Shown: piece after piece, positions 1 through 8,146 of the stretch
Numbering within the stretch: the stretch's first letter is position 1
How the letters are laid out: each line of letters starts with the position of its first letter
From: Trueperaceae bacterium
Lineage (GTDB): Bacteria > Deinococcota > Deinococci > Deinococcales > Trueperaceae
Length of the DNA: 30,194 bases
Direction of reading: 5' to 3'
NCBI GenBank assembly: GCA_011390455.1
Contig: JAABSI010000033.1
Location: 1 to 30,194, forward strand
Made by a program: the position numbers and the translations under genes
Notes under the pieces: generated by a model
The model's database searches: none
What the model was told of the DNA's origin: nothing
Seen by the model: the letters and a program-made list of their open reading frames with translations, nothing else

Positions 1-192
1 ACGCTGGCGGCGCCACTCCAGGCGAGCGCCTGGACCGTGTACGCCGGCGAGCGGACCGAGGGCGCGCAGGTGGACGCGACCACCTTCGCCGCCGTCATGG
101 CCGACGTCACCGACTTCCGCGTGCGCGTCGACCTGAACGACCGCTTCACCGGCGACGAGGTCAACCAGCTCGACGACGTCCGCGTGTACTGA
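1..192 (+). CDS. C-terminal fragment of a secreted protein (Laminin-B/LamG-like end)
   Basis: An open frame runs from the first base to a TGA at 190-192, giving the last 63 residues of a protein whose start lies outside the window. The tail reads VMADVTDFRVRVDL followed by LDDVRVY. This resembles the closing strand of extracellular carbohydrate-binding or Laminin-B-like beta-sandwich domains, where a 'Ladlt-lrIr' strand precedes a final 'LDNV' strand. That resemblance is from memory of the family, so a secreted protein is only an inference. The gene converges with the hydrolase gene ending at 221. Confidence 0.5.
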   Translation, partial: TLAAPLQASAWTVYAGERTEGAQVDATTFAAVMADVTDFRVRVDLNDRFTGDEVNQLDDVRVY

Positions 193-209
193 GAGGCGCG
201 GCGCGCCTC
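193..209. terminator. Short GC hairpin between convergent genes
   Basis: An 8-bp inverted repeat (GAGGCGCG / CGCGCCTC) around a single base lies exactly between two convergent stop codons. It could act as a bidirectional terminator, but no T-run follows on either strand. Confidence 0.35.
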
Positions 210-220
210 GGCGCCGATGT

Positions 221-1075
221 TCAGCCCGCGCCCGCGATCCCGTGCCGCTCCAGGAAGTCGCGCACGGTGGCGACCCACTTGGCGTTCTCCTCGATCTGCG
301 GCGAGTGGCCGGAGTGCTCGAAGACCACGAGCTCGGCGTGCGGGATGCCGGCCGCGATCTCCTCGCTGGCGGCGACCGGCGTGATCCAATCAAACCGACC
401 GACGGTGATGAGCACGGGCACCTGGATCTCGTGCAGACGGTCGGTGAGGTCGTAGTTCGGCAGGTTCTGCGAGAAGGCCTGGTTGTGGGTGTCGGCGCGC
501 ACCACCGCGGCGGCGACGCGCGCGGCGGCCTTGGCCGGGTCGGTCTTGGCGTCGTAGAGCGGCGCCACGGTGGCATAGGCGGAGCGCATCGTGGCGTCGT
601 CGGGCACCCGGCCGTCGAAGACCATGTCGAGGAGCTCGGGCGTGATGTCGGGGAACTCCTTGGCGCGCGCGAGGGCGTTGGCCTTGGCCATCACCTCGAA
701 CCTGCGCGACGCCGACGTGTCGCGGAGGACCAGCGCGCGCACCCGCTCGGGGTGGGCGAGGGTGTACTCGAGCGCGACGTAGCCGCCGTAGGAGCCGCCC
801 TTGACCACGATCCGCTCGTCGCCGAGGTGGGCGCGCAGCGCGTCCCAATCGGCCACCCACTGGGCGTGGGTGTAGGGCGGCACCGGGTCGGAGGCGCCGG
901 AGCCGCGCGCGTCCCAGGTGACGACGCGGAACGCGTCCGCCATCGGGGCGAAGGCGCGCTTGGGGGTGGCGTGGGTGCCGAGGCCGGGGGCGCCGTGGTG
1001 GGCGTAGATCGCCGGCGCGTCGGCGGGACCTTGGACGTCGACGTGGAGTTCGATGCCGTTCACGGGGACGCGCAT
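221..1075 (-). CDS. Alpha/beta hydrolase, proline iminopeptidase-like (S33 type)
   Basis: A 284-residue alpha/beta-hydrolase, probably cytoplasmic because no signal peptide is seen. An HGAPG oxyanion motif lies at residues 28-32 (compare HGGPG of proline iminopeptidases). The nucleophile elbow GGSYGG puts Ser at 95. The remaining triad residues are Asp229 in GRFDW and His257 in SGHSP. The start is taken at the ATG at 1075, which has a GAGGAG ribosome site about six bases upstream. An in-frame GTG at 1096 would add seven residues and overlap the preceding stop. It is the last gene of the peptide-uptake operon, so release of an N-terminal residue from an imported peptide fits. The family also hydrolyses esters, lactones and amides, so the substrate is not fixed. 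Confidence 0.85.
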   Translation of the reverse strand: MRVPVNGIELHVDVQGPADAPAIYAHHGAPGLGTHATPKRAFAPMADAFRVVTWDARGSGASDPVPPYTHAQWVADWDALRAHLGDERIVVKGGSYGGYVALEYTLAHPERVRALVLRDTSASRRFEVMAKANALARAKEFPDITPELLDMVFDGRVPDDATMRSAYATVAPLYDAKTDPAKAAARVAAAVVRADTHNQAFSQNLPNYDLTDRLHEIQVPVLITVGRFDWITPVAASEEIAAGIPHAELVVFEHSGHSPQIEENAKWVATVRDFLERHGIAGAG

Positions 1076-1085
1076 GGGGGTCTCC

Positions 1086-2492
1086 TCAACTCGCACCTGC
1101 GCCGACGATCGGCGCGAGCGCGGGGGTGGGGGCGTCGTGGCGCGCGGCGAGCACGACCACGGTCAGCGCCGCTGCCGAGATCAGCCCGGCGGCGCTCAGG
1201 TAGCTCCCCACCGCCAGGTGGAAGGGGTGGCGGTCGAACAGGTCGTAGGCGTGGGCGGGGGGCGCGTCGGGCGCCTCGGGCGCGGCCTCGGCGGCGCCCA
1301 GCATCGCGTGGACGCGCGCCAGGAGCTGGGTCAGCCCCATCCAGCCGAAGTCCTGGTCGGCGCGCGGGGCGTCGTCGAGCCAAGCCGCGTCGTTCCCGTC
1401 GAGCGACGGCGCGAGCGCGGTGAGGTCGCACGCCGTGGCGCGCGCGACCCGCGCGGCTGCGGCGGCGTCCTCCGGCCACGCCGTGCGCGCGTCCCGGCCA
1501 TGGAAGCTGGCGGCGTGCTCGGGAGTGAGCCAGGCCTCGGGGACGTCCGCGGCGAGCGCCTCGAAGCGCGCCGCGGCGCGCTCCAAGGCGGCGGTGGCGT
1601 CCGCGGCCAGGTCGGCGGCGGTGCGCTCGGGACGGTCGCGTCGCGCCGTCCAGGAGGCCGCCCCGGTCGTGCGCCCCGGCACGCTCGCGAGCGCCGCCAC
1701 GAGCAGCGCCGCCGCGTCCGCCCAGCCGAGCAGCAGCGGCCCGAGCCCGAACTCGGGGTGCGAACCGAAGAGCAGCAGCCGACCCGAGCCGACGTCGGCC
1801 TCCAGACCCGTGGCGGCCTCGGCAGCGACGCAGCGGTCGAACGTAGTGGCGACGTCAGGGACTCCGGGCAAGAACCGCTCCGCGGGGGTGAAGGCCTCGG
1901 TCGCCGCCACCGGCCAGGCGAAGGGCCGCACGCCGGCGGGGGCCTTCGACAGGTCGAAGAGCGGCCCGTTGTAGTGCACCACGTCGATCTCGGGCGGCAA
2001 CCCGGCAGTGAAGGGGTGGTCCGGGTCGAGCCGCACCCGGATGCGGCCGACGCCCGGCGAGGCGAGCCCGCCCAGCGTCGCGTCGCCCTCGTTGGCCATG
2101 GGCACGTCGACCATCCGCAGGCAGCGTGCGAGCGGCAGCGCCTCGTCGGCGGCGCCGCGCAGCGCGAGCGGCAGCACCGACCCCGCGCACGAGGCGACGT
2201 AGGTGCCGCCGCCGCGGACCCAGGCGGCGATCGCCTCGGCGCCGGCCTCGCCGAGCGGCGCCAGCAGCCCTGCCATCGCGATCGCGCCGCCGCCGGGGAC
2301 GATCAAGGCGTCCAGGTCGGCGAGGCGCCCGGCCAGGACGTCCTCGGCGCGGACCGGCACGACGTCCGCCCCGAAGGCGGCGGCGAGCGCCAGGTGGTGC
2401 CAGGGGGCGCCGCCGCTGCCGTAGACGCCGATCGTGTGGCTGACCAAAGGGCGGCCAGCGTCGCGTCCGCCGGTCGGCGGACGCGCGGTCAC
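1086..2492 (-). CDS. BPL_N-type class I amidotransferase-like protein with C-terminal membrane segment
   Basis: A 468-residue protein starting at a GTG that overlaps the preceding dipeptidase stop (GTGA), with GAGGTG upstream. An internal TTG start about 15 codons later is possible. The first ~270 residues resemble the glutamine-amidotransferase-like N-terminal domain of biotin-protein-ligase-type proteins: PGGG at 66-69, a nucleophile-elbow Cys102 in ASCAGS, and a late His245-x-Glu247 in GSHPEFG. Residues ~285-410 are Ala-rich, probably helical and unrecognised. A hydrophobic stretch near 430-455 suggests a membrane anchor. The Cys/His/Glu set could form a hydrolase triad on an amide substrate, which suits its place between a dipeptidase and a peptidase-like hydrolase. 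The reaction is unknown. Confidence 0.75.
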   Translation of the reverse strand: MTARPPTGGRDAGRPLVSHTIGVYGSGGAPWHHLALAAAFGADVVPVRAEDVLAGRLADLDALIVPGGGAIAMAGLLAPLGEAGAEAIAAWVRGGGTYVASCAGSVLPLALRGAADEALPLARCLRMVDVPMANEGDATLGGLASPGVGRIRVRLDPDHPFTAGLPPEIDVVHYNGPLFDLSKAPAGVRPFAWPVAATEAFTPAERFLPGVPDVATTFDRCVAAEAATGLEADVGSGRLLLFGSHPEFGLGPLLLGWADAAALLVAALASVPGRTTGAASWTARRDRPERTAADLAADATAALERAAARFEALAADVPEAWLTPEHAASFHGRDARTAWPEDAAAAARVARATACDLTALAPSLDGNDAAWLDDAPRADQDFGWMGLTQLLARVHAMLGAAEAAPEAPDAPPAHAYDLFDRHPFHLAVGSYLSAAGLISAAALTVVVLAARHDAPTPALAPIVGAGAS

Positions 2493-3688
2493 TTCGCCCA
2501 CACCTCGTCGAGCACGCGCATGATGTTGCCGCCCACCGCCTTGCCGATCTCGTCGTCGCTGTAGCCGTGCGTCACCATCCACCGGACGATGTTCGGGAAG
2601 GCCTCCGCGGGGTTCTCGATGCCGTCGACGTACTCGACCTGCGGGTAGGGGGTCGTGCCCTTGCTCGCGCCCAGGCTGAGCGCCTCGCGCAGCGCGTGGT
2701 GCAGGCCCACGTGGTCGCCGAAGAGCGCATCGGGGCCGAAGGCGACGTGGTCGATGCCGACGAGCTCGGCGCAGTACTCGAAGTGCTCCATGAAGGACTC
2801 GAGCGAGTGCGTCAGCGTCTTGCGGGTGATGGTCGTGTGCGGCGCGGCCTCGATGCCGATGACGCCCCCCTTGTCGGCGCAGGCGCGGATGACCTCGTCG
2901 GGCTTGAGGCGCGGCGTGTCCCACAGCGCGCGGGCGCCGGCGTGGGTGATGAAGATCGGGTGCTTGCTCGCCTTGATCGTGTCCATCGAGGTCGCGTCGT
3001 TCGAGTGGCTGATGTCGATCGCGACGCCGAGCTGGTTCATGCGCTTGACCGCGCGGTGGCCGAAGGAGGTGAGCCCGTAGTGCGCGGGCTCCTTGAGGCC
3101 GGCGCCCAGGGCGTTCCCCTCGCTGTAGGCGATGCCGAGCGAGCGCATGCCCATCCCATAGAGCACGTCGATGCGGTCGAGCTCGTTCTCGATCATCGCC
3201 GCGCCCTCGAGCGAGACGACGAAGGCGACGCGGCCGTCGCGCTTGGCCGCGCGGATGTCCTCGGTGGTCAAGGCGAGCTTGACGAAGTCTTGGTGGGCGA
3301 GGTCCGACAGGCGCATGCCGATGTCGAAGATCACGTCGTCCCACTTCCAGCCCCCGCGCGAGGTGATCATCGCGGTGCCGTCCATCATCGCGTCGAAGAC
3401 GGCGTCGAGGCCGCTGTGGGCGAGCCCCTCGTAGGCCGTGAACTCGCGCCCCGAGCGGCGGAACTCGAGGAAGCCCTTCAGGTCCTTGGGCGCGACGAAG
3501 CAGTGGTCGTGGAGCGAGATGACCAGGTGCTCCTCGAAGATCTTCTGGACGCGCGCCTCCTCGGCCTCGGTGGTGGCGACGCGGGTGCTGGGGACGCGGT
3601 CGAGTTCGGGGACGAGCTCGACGTTCGGGTAGTCGCCTTCCTCGAGGTACTGGAAGGACGTGTAGCCGGCGTAGCGTTTCTTCTGCAT
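2489..3688 (-). CDS. Membrane dipeptidase family (peptidase M19)
   Basis: A 399-residue metallopeptidase of the renal-dipeptidase family, which cleaves dipeptides at a two-zinc site and often accepts D-residues at the C-terminal side. Visible site residues are His60-x-His62 in LHDHC, Glu161 in SLEG, His228 in ISHS, His249 in THAG, Arg260, and Asp320 in GIDHVAFGPD. The family usually has His-x-Asp at the first motif, so His62 in place of Asp is unusual, unless the adjacent Asp61 serves as ligand. No signal peptide is seen. The ATG at 3688 has a GGAG site seven bases upstream. It follows the permease genes by 22 bases and overlaps the next gene by four, so it probably hydrolyses what the transporter imports. 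Confidence 0.9.
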   Translation of the reverse strand: MQKKRYAGYTSFQYLEEGDYPNVELVPELDRVPSTRVATTEAEEARVQKIFEEHLVISLHDHCFVAPKDLKGFLEFRRSGREFTAYEGLAHSGLDAVFDAMMDGTAMITSRGGWKWDDVIFDIGMRLSDLAHQDFVKLALTTEDIRAAKRDGRVAFVVSLEGAAMIENELDRIDVLYGMGMRSLGIAYSEGNALGAGLKEPAHYGLTSFGHRAVKRMNQLGVAIDISHSNDATSMDTIKASKHPIFITHAGARALWDTPRLKPDEVIRACADKGGVIGIEAAPHTTITRKTLTHSLESFMEHFEYCAELVGIDHVAFGPDALFGDHVGLHHALREALSLGASKGTTPYPQVEYVDGIENPAEAFPNIVRWMVTHGYSDDEIGKAVGGNIMRVLDEVWAK

Positions 3689-3710
3689 CAGTGGGCTCCG
3701 GTTCTTCGGC

Positions 3711-4577
3711 TCACGCGCGCGGGTCGAGCACGTCGCGCAGCGCGTTGCCGAGGAGGTTGAACGAGAGGACGGTCACGGCGATGAACAGGCCCGGCCACAC
3801 GGCCAGGACGGGGGCGCGCCAGAGGTACCCCTGGGCGTTCTGGAGCATGTTGCCCCAGGAGGCGAGCGGCGGTTGGATGCCCAGCCCGAGGTAGCTGAGC
3901 GCGGCCTCGGTGAGGATCGCCCAGCCGACCCCGAGGGTCGCGAGGACGGTCGCTTGCGGCAGCACCTGGGGGAGGATGTGGCGCGCCATCACGCGCAGGT
4001 TCGAGCCGCCGAGCGCCTTGGAGGCCTCGACGAACTCGTGGTTGCGGAAGCGTTTGAACTCCGCGTGCGCCACGCGCGCCATCTGGGCCCAGAAGCCGAG
4101 ACCGACGGTGACGATGATCGTGATCGGATGGTTCCCGAAGCTGGTGACGATCACGAGGATGAGGAAGAACGTGGGGATCGCCATGAAGGTGTCGACGACG
4201 CGCATGAGCGCGCTCTCGACGGCGCCGCCGAAGTAGCCGGCGGTGCCGCCGATCGCGATCCCGATCGAGAGACCGACGAGCATCGAGAAGAGACCGACCG
4301 CCAGGCTCACGCGTCCACCGGAGAGCAGGCGCGCGAGGACGTCGCGGCCGAGCTCGTCGGTGCCGAGGAGGTGGGTGGCGGACGGGGGCTGGAGGATGTC
4401 GAGCGCGTTCGTGCGCGTGGGGCTGTGGGGCACGAGCGCCGGGCCGAACGTGACCGCGAGCAGCATCAGGATCAGCAGGGCGAAGGCCGCGATGCCGACC
4501 GGGCGCCGGGCGATCTTGCGCCACAGGCGCGAGCGCTGCGGACGGGGAGCGGCGGTGCGGATGGGGGCGTCAATCAC
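3711..4577 (-). CDS. Peptide ABC transporter permease, DppC/OppC type
   Basis: A 288-residue inner-membrane permease with about six membrane spans. The N-terminal cytoplasmic segment and first helix (residues 27-48) are followed by the HLLGTDELGRDVLAR signature of DppC-type subunits (70-84). The cytoplasmic EAA loop that docks to the ATPase lies at about 184-203 (EASKALGG...HILP). The GTG start overlaps the last eight bases of the upstream permease gene, indicating translational coupling. With the partner permease it would form the channel for peptides delivered by the binding protein. Confidence 0.93.
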   Translation of the reverse strand: MIDAPIRTAAPRPQRSRLWRKIARRPVGIAAFALLILMLLAVTFGPALVPHSPTRTNALDILQPPSATHLLGTDELGRDVLARLLSGGRVSLAVGLFSMLVGLSIGIAIGGTAGYFGGAVESALMRVVDTFMAIPTFFLILVIVTSFGNHPITIIVTVGLGFWAQMARVAHAEFKRFRNHEFVEASKALGGSNLRVMARHILPQVLPQATVLATLGVGWAILTEAALSYLGLGIQPPLASWGNMLQNAQGYLWRAPVLAVWPGLFIAVTVLSFNLLGNALRDVLDPRA

Positions 4578-5517
4578 GGCGGATCCTCGGGTCGATGACG
4601 GCGTACAGCAGGTCGACGAGCAGGTTGACGCTCACGACGACGGTGCCCGCGAGCAGCGTGACCCCCAGGATGACCGGGTAGTCGCGCCCGTTGGCGGCCT
4701 CGATCGCGAGCCGACCGATGCCGGCGTAGCCGAAGACGCTCTCGATCACGACCGAGCCGCTGAACAGGACCGTGGCGATCAGGCCGAGCATGGCGATGAC
4801 CGGCACCATGGCGTTGCGCATCGTGTGCTTGAGGAGCACGACGCGCTCGACCAACCCCTTGGCGCGCGCGGTGCGCACGAAGTCGGCGGCGAGCATCTCG
4901 AGGACGGCCGCGCGGGTGGTGCGGATGACGTTGGGCATCAGGGAGAAGGCGAGCACGCCGGCGGGGAGGATCAGGTGCCGGATCCGGTCGACGAGGTCGA
5001 AGCCGCGGCCGATCGAGGCGTTGCCGGCCGCGGGGAGCCAGCCGAGGTTCACCGCGAAGACGATGATCGCGAGGATCCCGAGCCAGAAGTTGGGTACCGA
5101 CATGCCGAGCGTGGCGACGCTGCCGACGACGTGGTCGGGCCAGCGGTCGCGTTTGAGGGCCGCGACCACCCCGAGCGCCACGCCGAGGACCGCCGCGAGC
5201 ACGAGGGCGGTGCCGCCGAGGGTGAGGGTGATCGGCAGGCGCTGGGCGAGCAGCTGCGACACCGGGAGGCCCTGGTTGATCGAGCGCCCCAGGTCGCCCT
5301 GCACGGCGCCGCCGAGCCACTCGAGGTAGCGCTCATGGACCGGCCGATCGAGGCCGAACTGGCGCAACCGGGCCTCGCGCTCGGCCGCGGTGCTCTGGAA
5401 GTCGATCAGCGAAGAGGGTCCGCCGGGGGCGAGGTTGATCAGGAAGAAGGTCAAGAGCGACACGAGGAAGAGGACGAAGACCCCTTGGACCAGGCGTCGG
5501 GCGACGTACTCGAGCAT
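4570..5517 (-). CDS. Peptide ABC transporter permease, DppB/OppB type
   Basis: A 315-residue inner-membrane permease. It begins MLEYVARRLVQGVFVLF, the usual DppB start, with the first membrane span at ~9-30. A periplasmic stretch includes FGLDRPVHERYLEWL (54-68), and the ATPase-docking EAA-type loop is at ~212-240 (FVRTARAKGL...HTMRNAMVPV). The ATG at 5517 is preferred over an upstream in-frame start because it restores the family N-terminus; an AGGA lies somewhat far upstream. A strong hairpin separates it from the binding-protein gene, and it overlaps the next permease gene by eight bases. Confidence 0.93.
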   Translation of the reverse strand: MLEYVARRLVQGVFVLFLVSLLTFFLINLAPGGPSSLIDFQSTAAEREARLRQFGLDRPVHERYLEWLGGAVQGDLGRSINQGLPVSQLLAQRLPITLTLGGTALVLAAVLGVALGVVAALKRDRWPDHVVGSVATLGMSVPNFWLGILAIIVFAVNLGWLPAAGNASIGRGFDLVDRIRHLILPAGVLAFSLMPNVIRTTRAAVLEMLAADFVRTARAKGLVERVVLLKHTMRNAMVPVIAMLGLIATVLFSGSVVIESVFGYAGIGRLAIEAANGRDYPVILGVTLLAGTVVVSVNLLVDLLYAVIDPRIRRD

Positions 5518-5544
5518 TCGGGACGACCCGTCCTTCCGGGAAAG

Positions 5545-5579
5545 GCCGCGTGCCCCGCGTTCTTCGCGGGGCACGCGGC
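5545..5579. terminator. Perfect 15-bp hairpin between binding protein and permease genes
   Basis: The arms at 5545-5559 and 5565-5579 are fully complementary around a five-base loop. It lies just after the binding-protein stop and before the dppB-type gene on the same strand, without a long T-run. Such hairpins commonly attenuate read-through or protect the upstream message, giving more binding protein than permease. That role is inferred. Confidence 0.7.
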
Positions 5580-5591
5580 GTGGTCAGACGG

Positions 5592-7184
5592 TCAGCGCGC
5601 GACGAACCATTCGACGGCGTGCTGGAAGGCCGTCGCGGCGGTGATCTCCGGGAAGCCCTGCAGCGCCGCGCTCTTGGCGGTGAGGATGTCGGGCCACCAC
5701 AGGTAGAGGTAGGGGAGCTCGTCGGCGGTCATGACCTGCATCGCGGCGTACGCGGCGATCTGGTCCTCGGGCGTCAGCGCGGCGCGGCCGGCGTCCATGA
5801 GCGCGTCGAGTTCCTCGCTGCAGTAGTTGGGGATGTTGTTGCCGCTCTGGGCCGCGGAGCACGAGAAGTACGGCGCGACGTCGGCGGTGGGGGGCATGCT
5901 CCACCACGCGAGGGTCACGTCGTAGTCGCGGGCCAGGATCACCTGCTGGATGTAGGCGTTCCACTCCATCACTTCGACCTCGGCCTCGACGCCGATGTCG
6001 GCCCAGTACTGCTGGACGAGCAGGGTCGAGGGCACCAGGTCGCCGAACTGACCGGTCGGCATCGCGAACGAGAGCCGCTCGCCGTCCTTCTTGCGGACGC
6101 CGTCGGCGCCGACGGTCCAGCCGGCCTCGTCGAGCAGCGCGCCGGCCGCCTCGGAGTCGAACGGGTACTGCCGGACGTCGTCGCTGAAGAGCGCACCGAG
6201 CATCGGGGCGACCGGGCCGCTGGCGACGCGGCCGAAGCCGGTCAGGATCGCGTCGATCATCGCCTGGCGGTCGATGGCCATCAAGAGCGCCTGCTTGACG
6301 CGCACGTCCTCGAAGCGCGGGTCGTCGTGGTTGGGGGCGACGAAGAAGAACAGGTTCTGCGACTGGCGCAGCACCTCGAGGCGGCCACTGCGCTCGATCT
6401 CGGCGATCACGTTGGGGCTGAGGCGGGTGACCACGTCGAGCTGGCCGGCGAGCGCCTGGGCGACCTGGGTGTTGGCGTCGGGGATGATCCGGAAGATCAG
6501 GCCGGCGAGCTTGGGCGCGCCGCCCCAGTAGCTCGGGTTGGGCTCGAGGCGCACGTAGGAGCCGGGGACGAACTCGGCGACCTTGAAGGCGCCGGTCGTG
6601 ACCGGGGTGCCCTTGTTGAACTCGGCGACGGTCAGCGGGTTCTCGGCGTCGCCGAGCACGTGCTCGGGCAGGATGCCGGCGAACGACGCCAGGTAGTAGG
6701 GCAGCGCCGAGAAGGGGCGCTTGAGGACGAAGCGCACCGTGTGGTCGTCGAGGATCTCGACGCTCTCGATCACGTTGAACTGCGACGCGCTCTGCGCGCC
6801 CAGGTCGGCGTTCAGGACGACGTCGTTGAAGGTGAAGGCGACGTCGGCGGCGTCGAACGGGTCGCCGTCGGACCAGACGACGCCCTGGCGCAGCTCGAAC
6901 ACCCAGGCGAGGCCGCCCTCTTCCGGGGTCCACGAGGTGGCGAGCGCGGGGACGGGGCTGAGGTCCTCGGGCGAGTAGCGGGTGAGCTGCTCGAACAGGA
7001 TCGTGTTGATCAGGTTCGACTCGATCACCGCACCCGGGGTCCAGGGGTTGAGCGTCGGGTCGGCGTTGGTGGCGAGGTTCAGGACGGCGCTGGGGTCGTG
7101 GTCCTGAGCCCAGGCGGAGCCGAAGGCCCCCGCCACGAGGGCGATGGCGAGGACGAGGCGTGCGGTGGTGGTGCGCAGGGACAT
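5592..7184 (-). CDS. Peptide ABC transporter substrate-binding protein (SBP family 5)
   Basis: A 530-residue extracytoplasmic binding protein of the DppA/OppA family. An N-terminal signal peptide (Arg-rich start, hydrophobic core ~10-22, AWA-Q cleavage near residue 26) has no lipobox Cys, so the protein is probably soluble or held another way. The family pattern is clear: DPTLNPWTPG near the N-terminus, FEQLTRYSPED, LATSWTPEEGG, WSDGDPFDAADVAFTFN and, later, NPSYWGG. The ATG at 7184 has an AAGGAGGA site seven bases upstream, the strongest in the operon. It follows the IclR-type regulator by 13 bases. The ligand cannot be read from sequence; the hydrolases downstream suggest peptides or peptide-like amides. 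Confidence 0.93.
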   Translation of the reverse strand: MSLRTTTARLVLAIALVAGAFGSAWAQDHDPSAVLNLATNADPTLNPWTPGAVIESNLINTILFEQLTRYSPEDLSPVPALATSWTPEEGGLAWVFELRQGVVWSDGDPFDAADVAFTFNDVVLNADLGAQSASQFNVIESVEILDDHTVRFVLKRPFSALPYYLASFAGILPEHVLGDAENPLTVAEFNKGTPVTTGAFKVAEFVPGSYVRLEPNPSYWGGAPKLAGLIFRIIPDANTQVAQALAGQLDVVTRLSPNVIAEIERSGRLEVLRQSQNLFFFVAPNHDDPRFEDVRVKQALLMAIDRQAMIDAILTGFGRVASGPVAPMLGALFSDDVRQYPFDSEAAGALLDEAGWTVGADGVRKKDGERLSFAMPTGQFGDLVPSTLLVQQYWADIGVEAEVEVMEWNAYIQQVILARDYDVTLAWWSMPPTADVAPYFSCSAAQSGNNIPNYCSEELDALMDAGRAALTPEDQIAAYAAMQVMTADELPYLYLWWPDILTAKSAALQGFPEITAATAFQHAVEWFVAR

Positions 7185-7197
7185 GCGGGTTCCTCCT

Positions 7198-8049
7198 TCA
7201 GGAACGCGCCGCGCCGGGTGGCATCGGCGAGGCGACGGGGGTGGACGATTGGGCGAGGGCGTGGGTGAGGTCGTGGGCGGCGGCGCGCGCCAGCGCGCCG
7301 AAGCGCTCCAGGGTGGCGTCGTCGATGCGGAAGGAGGGGCCGCCGACGCTCACGCCCGCGACCGGGTCGCCGGCGACGTCGAAGATGGCGGCCCCGACCC
7401 CGCGGGCCGAGGGGTCGAAGTCCTCGTCGGAGATCGAGTGCCCGCGCGCCCGGATCGCGGCGAGTTCGGCCTCCAGGGCGGCGCGGTCGCGGTAGGTGCG
7501 GTCGGTGAAGACGGGGAGTTCGTCGAGTCGGTCGAGCAACGCGCGCTGCTCCGCCTGGGGCAGCCAGGCGAGCATCGCCTTGGGTACGGCTCCGGCGTGC
7601 AGGGGGATCGAGCGACCGAGGACCGAGACGAGCCGGACGCTCTGCGGGCTCTCGCGGCGGTCGACGCACACGGCGCGTTCGCCGCGGCGGACGAACAGGT
7701 GGACGGTCTCGCGGGTCTCTTCGCTCAGGCGGTCGAGGACCGGACCGGCGACGTCGATCACGGAGGCCGCGTGGAAGCGCATGGCGGCCGCGCCGAGGCC
7801 GGTGGCGGCGGGCCCGAGTTCGAAGCGAGCGTCGCCCGTCGCCACGAGGAAGCCGCCGGCCTCCAACGTCTTGAGCGAGCGGTAGGCCTGGTTGCGTTCC
7901 AACCCGAGCGTCGCGGTCACCTCGGCCAGCCCCAACTTGTGCGGCGGCTTCGCGAAGGCGCGCAGCACGTCGAGCGTCCGCAGCGCGGAGGCGATGACGT
8001 AGGGGGTGCGCTCCTCGGCAGCGGGTGGGGGGAGGTTGGCCTCTCGCAT
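7198..8049 (-). CDS. IclR-family transcriptional regulator
   Basis: A 283-residue regulator. An N-terminal winged helix-turn-helix spans ~17-75 (ALRTLDVLRAFAKPPHKLGL, then LGLERNQAYRSLKTLEAGGFL). The larger C-terminal effector domain spans ~90-265 (IPLHAGAVPKAMLAWLP, and GHSISDEDFDPSARGVGAAIFD, a typical IclR ligand-pocket segment shared with GAF-like folds). It is the first gene of the minus-strand operon and is translated 13 bases before the binding protein, so it likely controls its own operon in response to a transported or derived small molecule. A sigma70-like promoter and an 11-bp palindrome lie just upstream. Confidence 0.93.
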   Translation of the reverse strand: MREANLPPPAAEERTPYVIASALRTLDVLRAFAKPPHKLGLAEVTATLGLERNQAYRSLKTLEAGGFLVATGDARFELGPAATGLGAAAMRFHAASVIDVAGPVLDRLSEETRETVHLFVRRGERAVCVDRRESPQSVRLVSVLGRSIPLHAGAVPKAMLAWLPQAEQRALLDRLDELPVFTDRTYRDRAALEAELAAIRARGHSISDEDFDPSARGVGAAIFDVAGDPVAGVSVGGPSFRIDDATLERFGALARAAAHDLTHALAQSSTPVASPMPPGAARS

Positions 8050-8052
8050 CGT

Positions 8053-8063
8053 GAACTAAGTTC
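8053..8063. promoter_or_regulatory. Palindrome GAACT-A-AGTTC near the operon start point
   Basis: A five-base inverted repeat around one base lies 4-14 bases upstream of the IclR-type ATG, about where transcription from the predicted promoter would begin. It is a candidate operator for autoregulation. IclR sites are usually palindromic, but this link is inference. Confidence 0.4.
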
Positions 8064-8065
8064 GG

Positions 8066-8094
8066 AGTGTAAGACGGCCGGCGGCCCTCGTCAA
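8066..8094 (-). promoter_or_regulatory. Sigma70-type promoter of the IclR-peptide operon
   Basis: On the minus strand TTGACG (8094-8089) and TACACT (8071-8066) are separated by 17 bases, the standard spacing. Transcription would start near 8059, about ten bases before the IclR ATG at 8049. Confidence 0.7.
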
Positions 8095-8140
8095 TGGGTT
8101 CTCGCGATCGTGAATACACATGCGCCGGTACCTGCTCGGC

Positions 8141-8146
8141 TAGGCT
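8141..8146 (+). promoter_or_regulatory. TANNNT box (TAGGCT) of the M23 peptidase gene
   Basis: TAGGCT ends five bases before the ATG at 8152, and no Shine-Dalgarno site is present. This is the spacing expected for a leaderless transcript beginning at or close to the start codon. Confidence 0.5.

Noticed and set aside
242..1423. Long plus-strand frame opposite the hydrolase, and similar long frames opposite nearly every gene
   Set aside because: Arg/Gly/Ala-rich or His/Asp-rich shadow translations typical of very GC-rich DNA. The opposite strand carries clear families with motifs and ribosome sites.
2493..3344. N-terminal extension of the amidotransferase-like gene by about 280 codons
   Set aside because: It overlaps the dipeptidase gene in another frame and reads as an Arg-rich shadow. 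The GTGA overlap at 2489-2492 is the convincing start.
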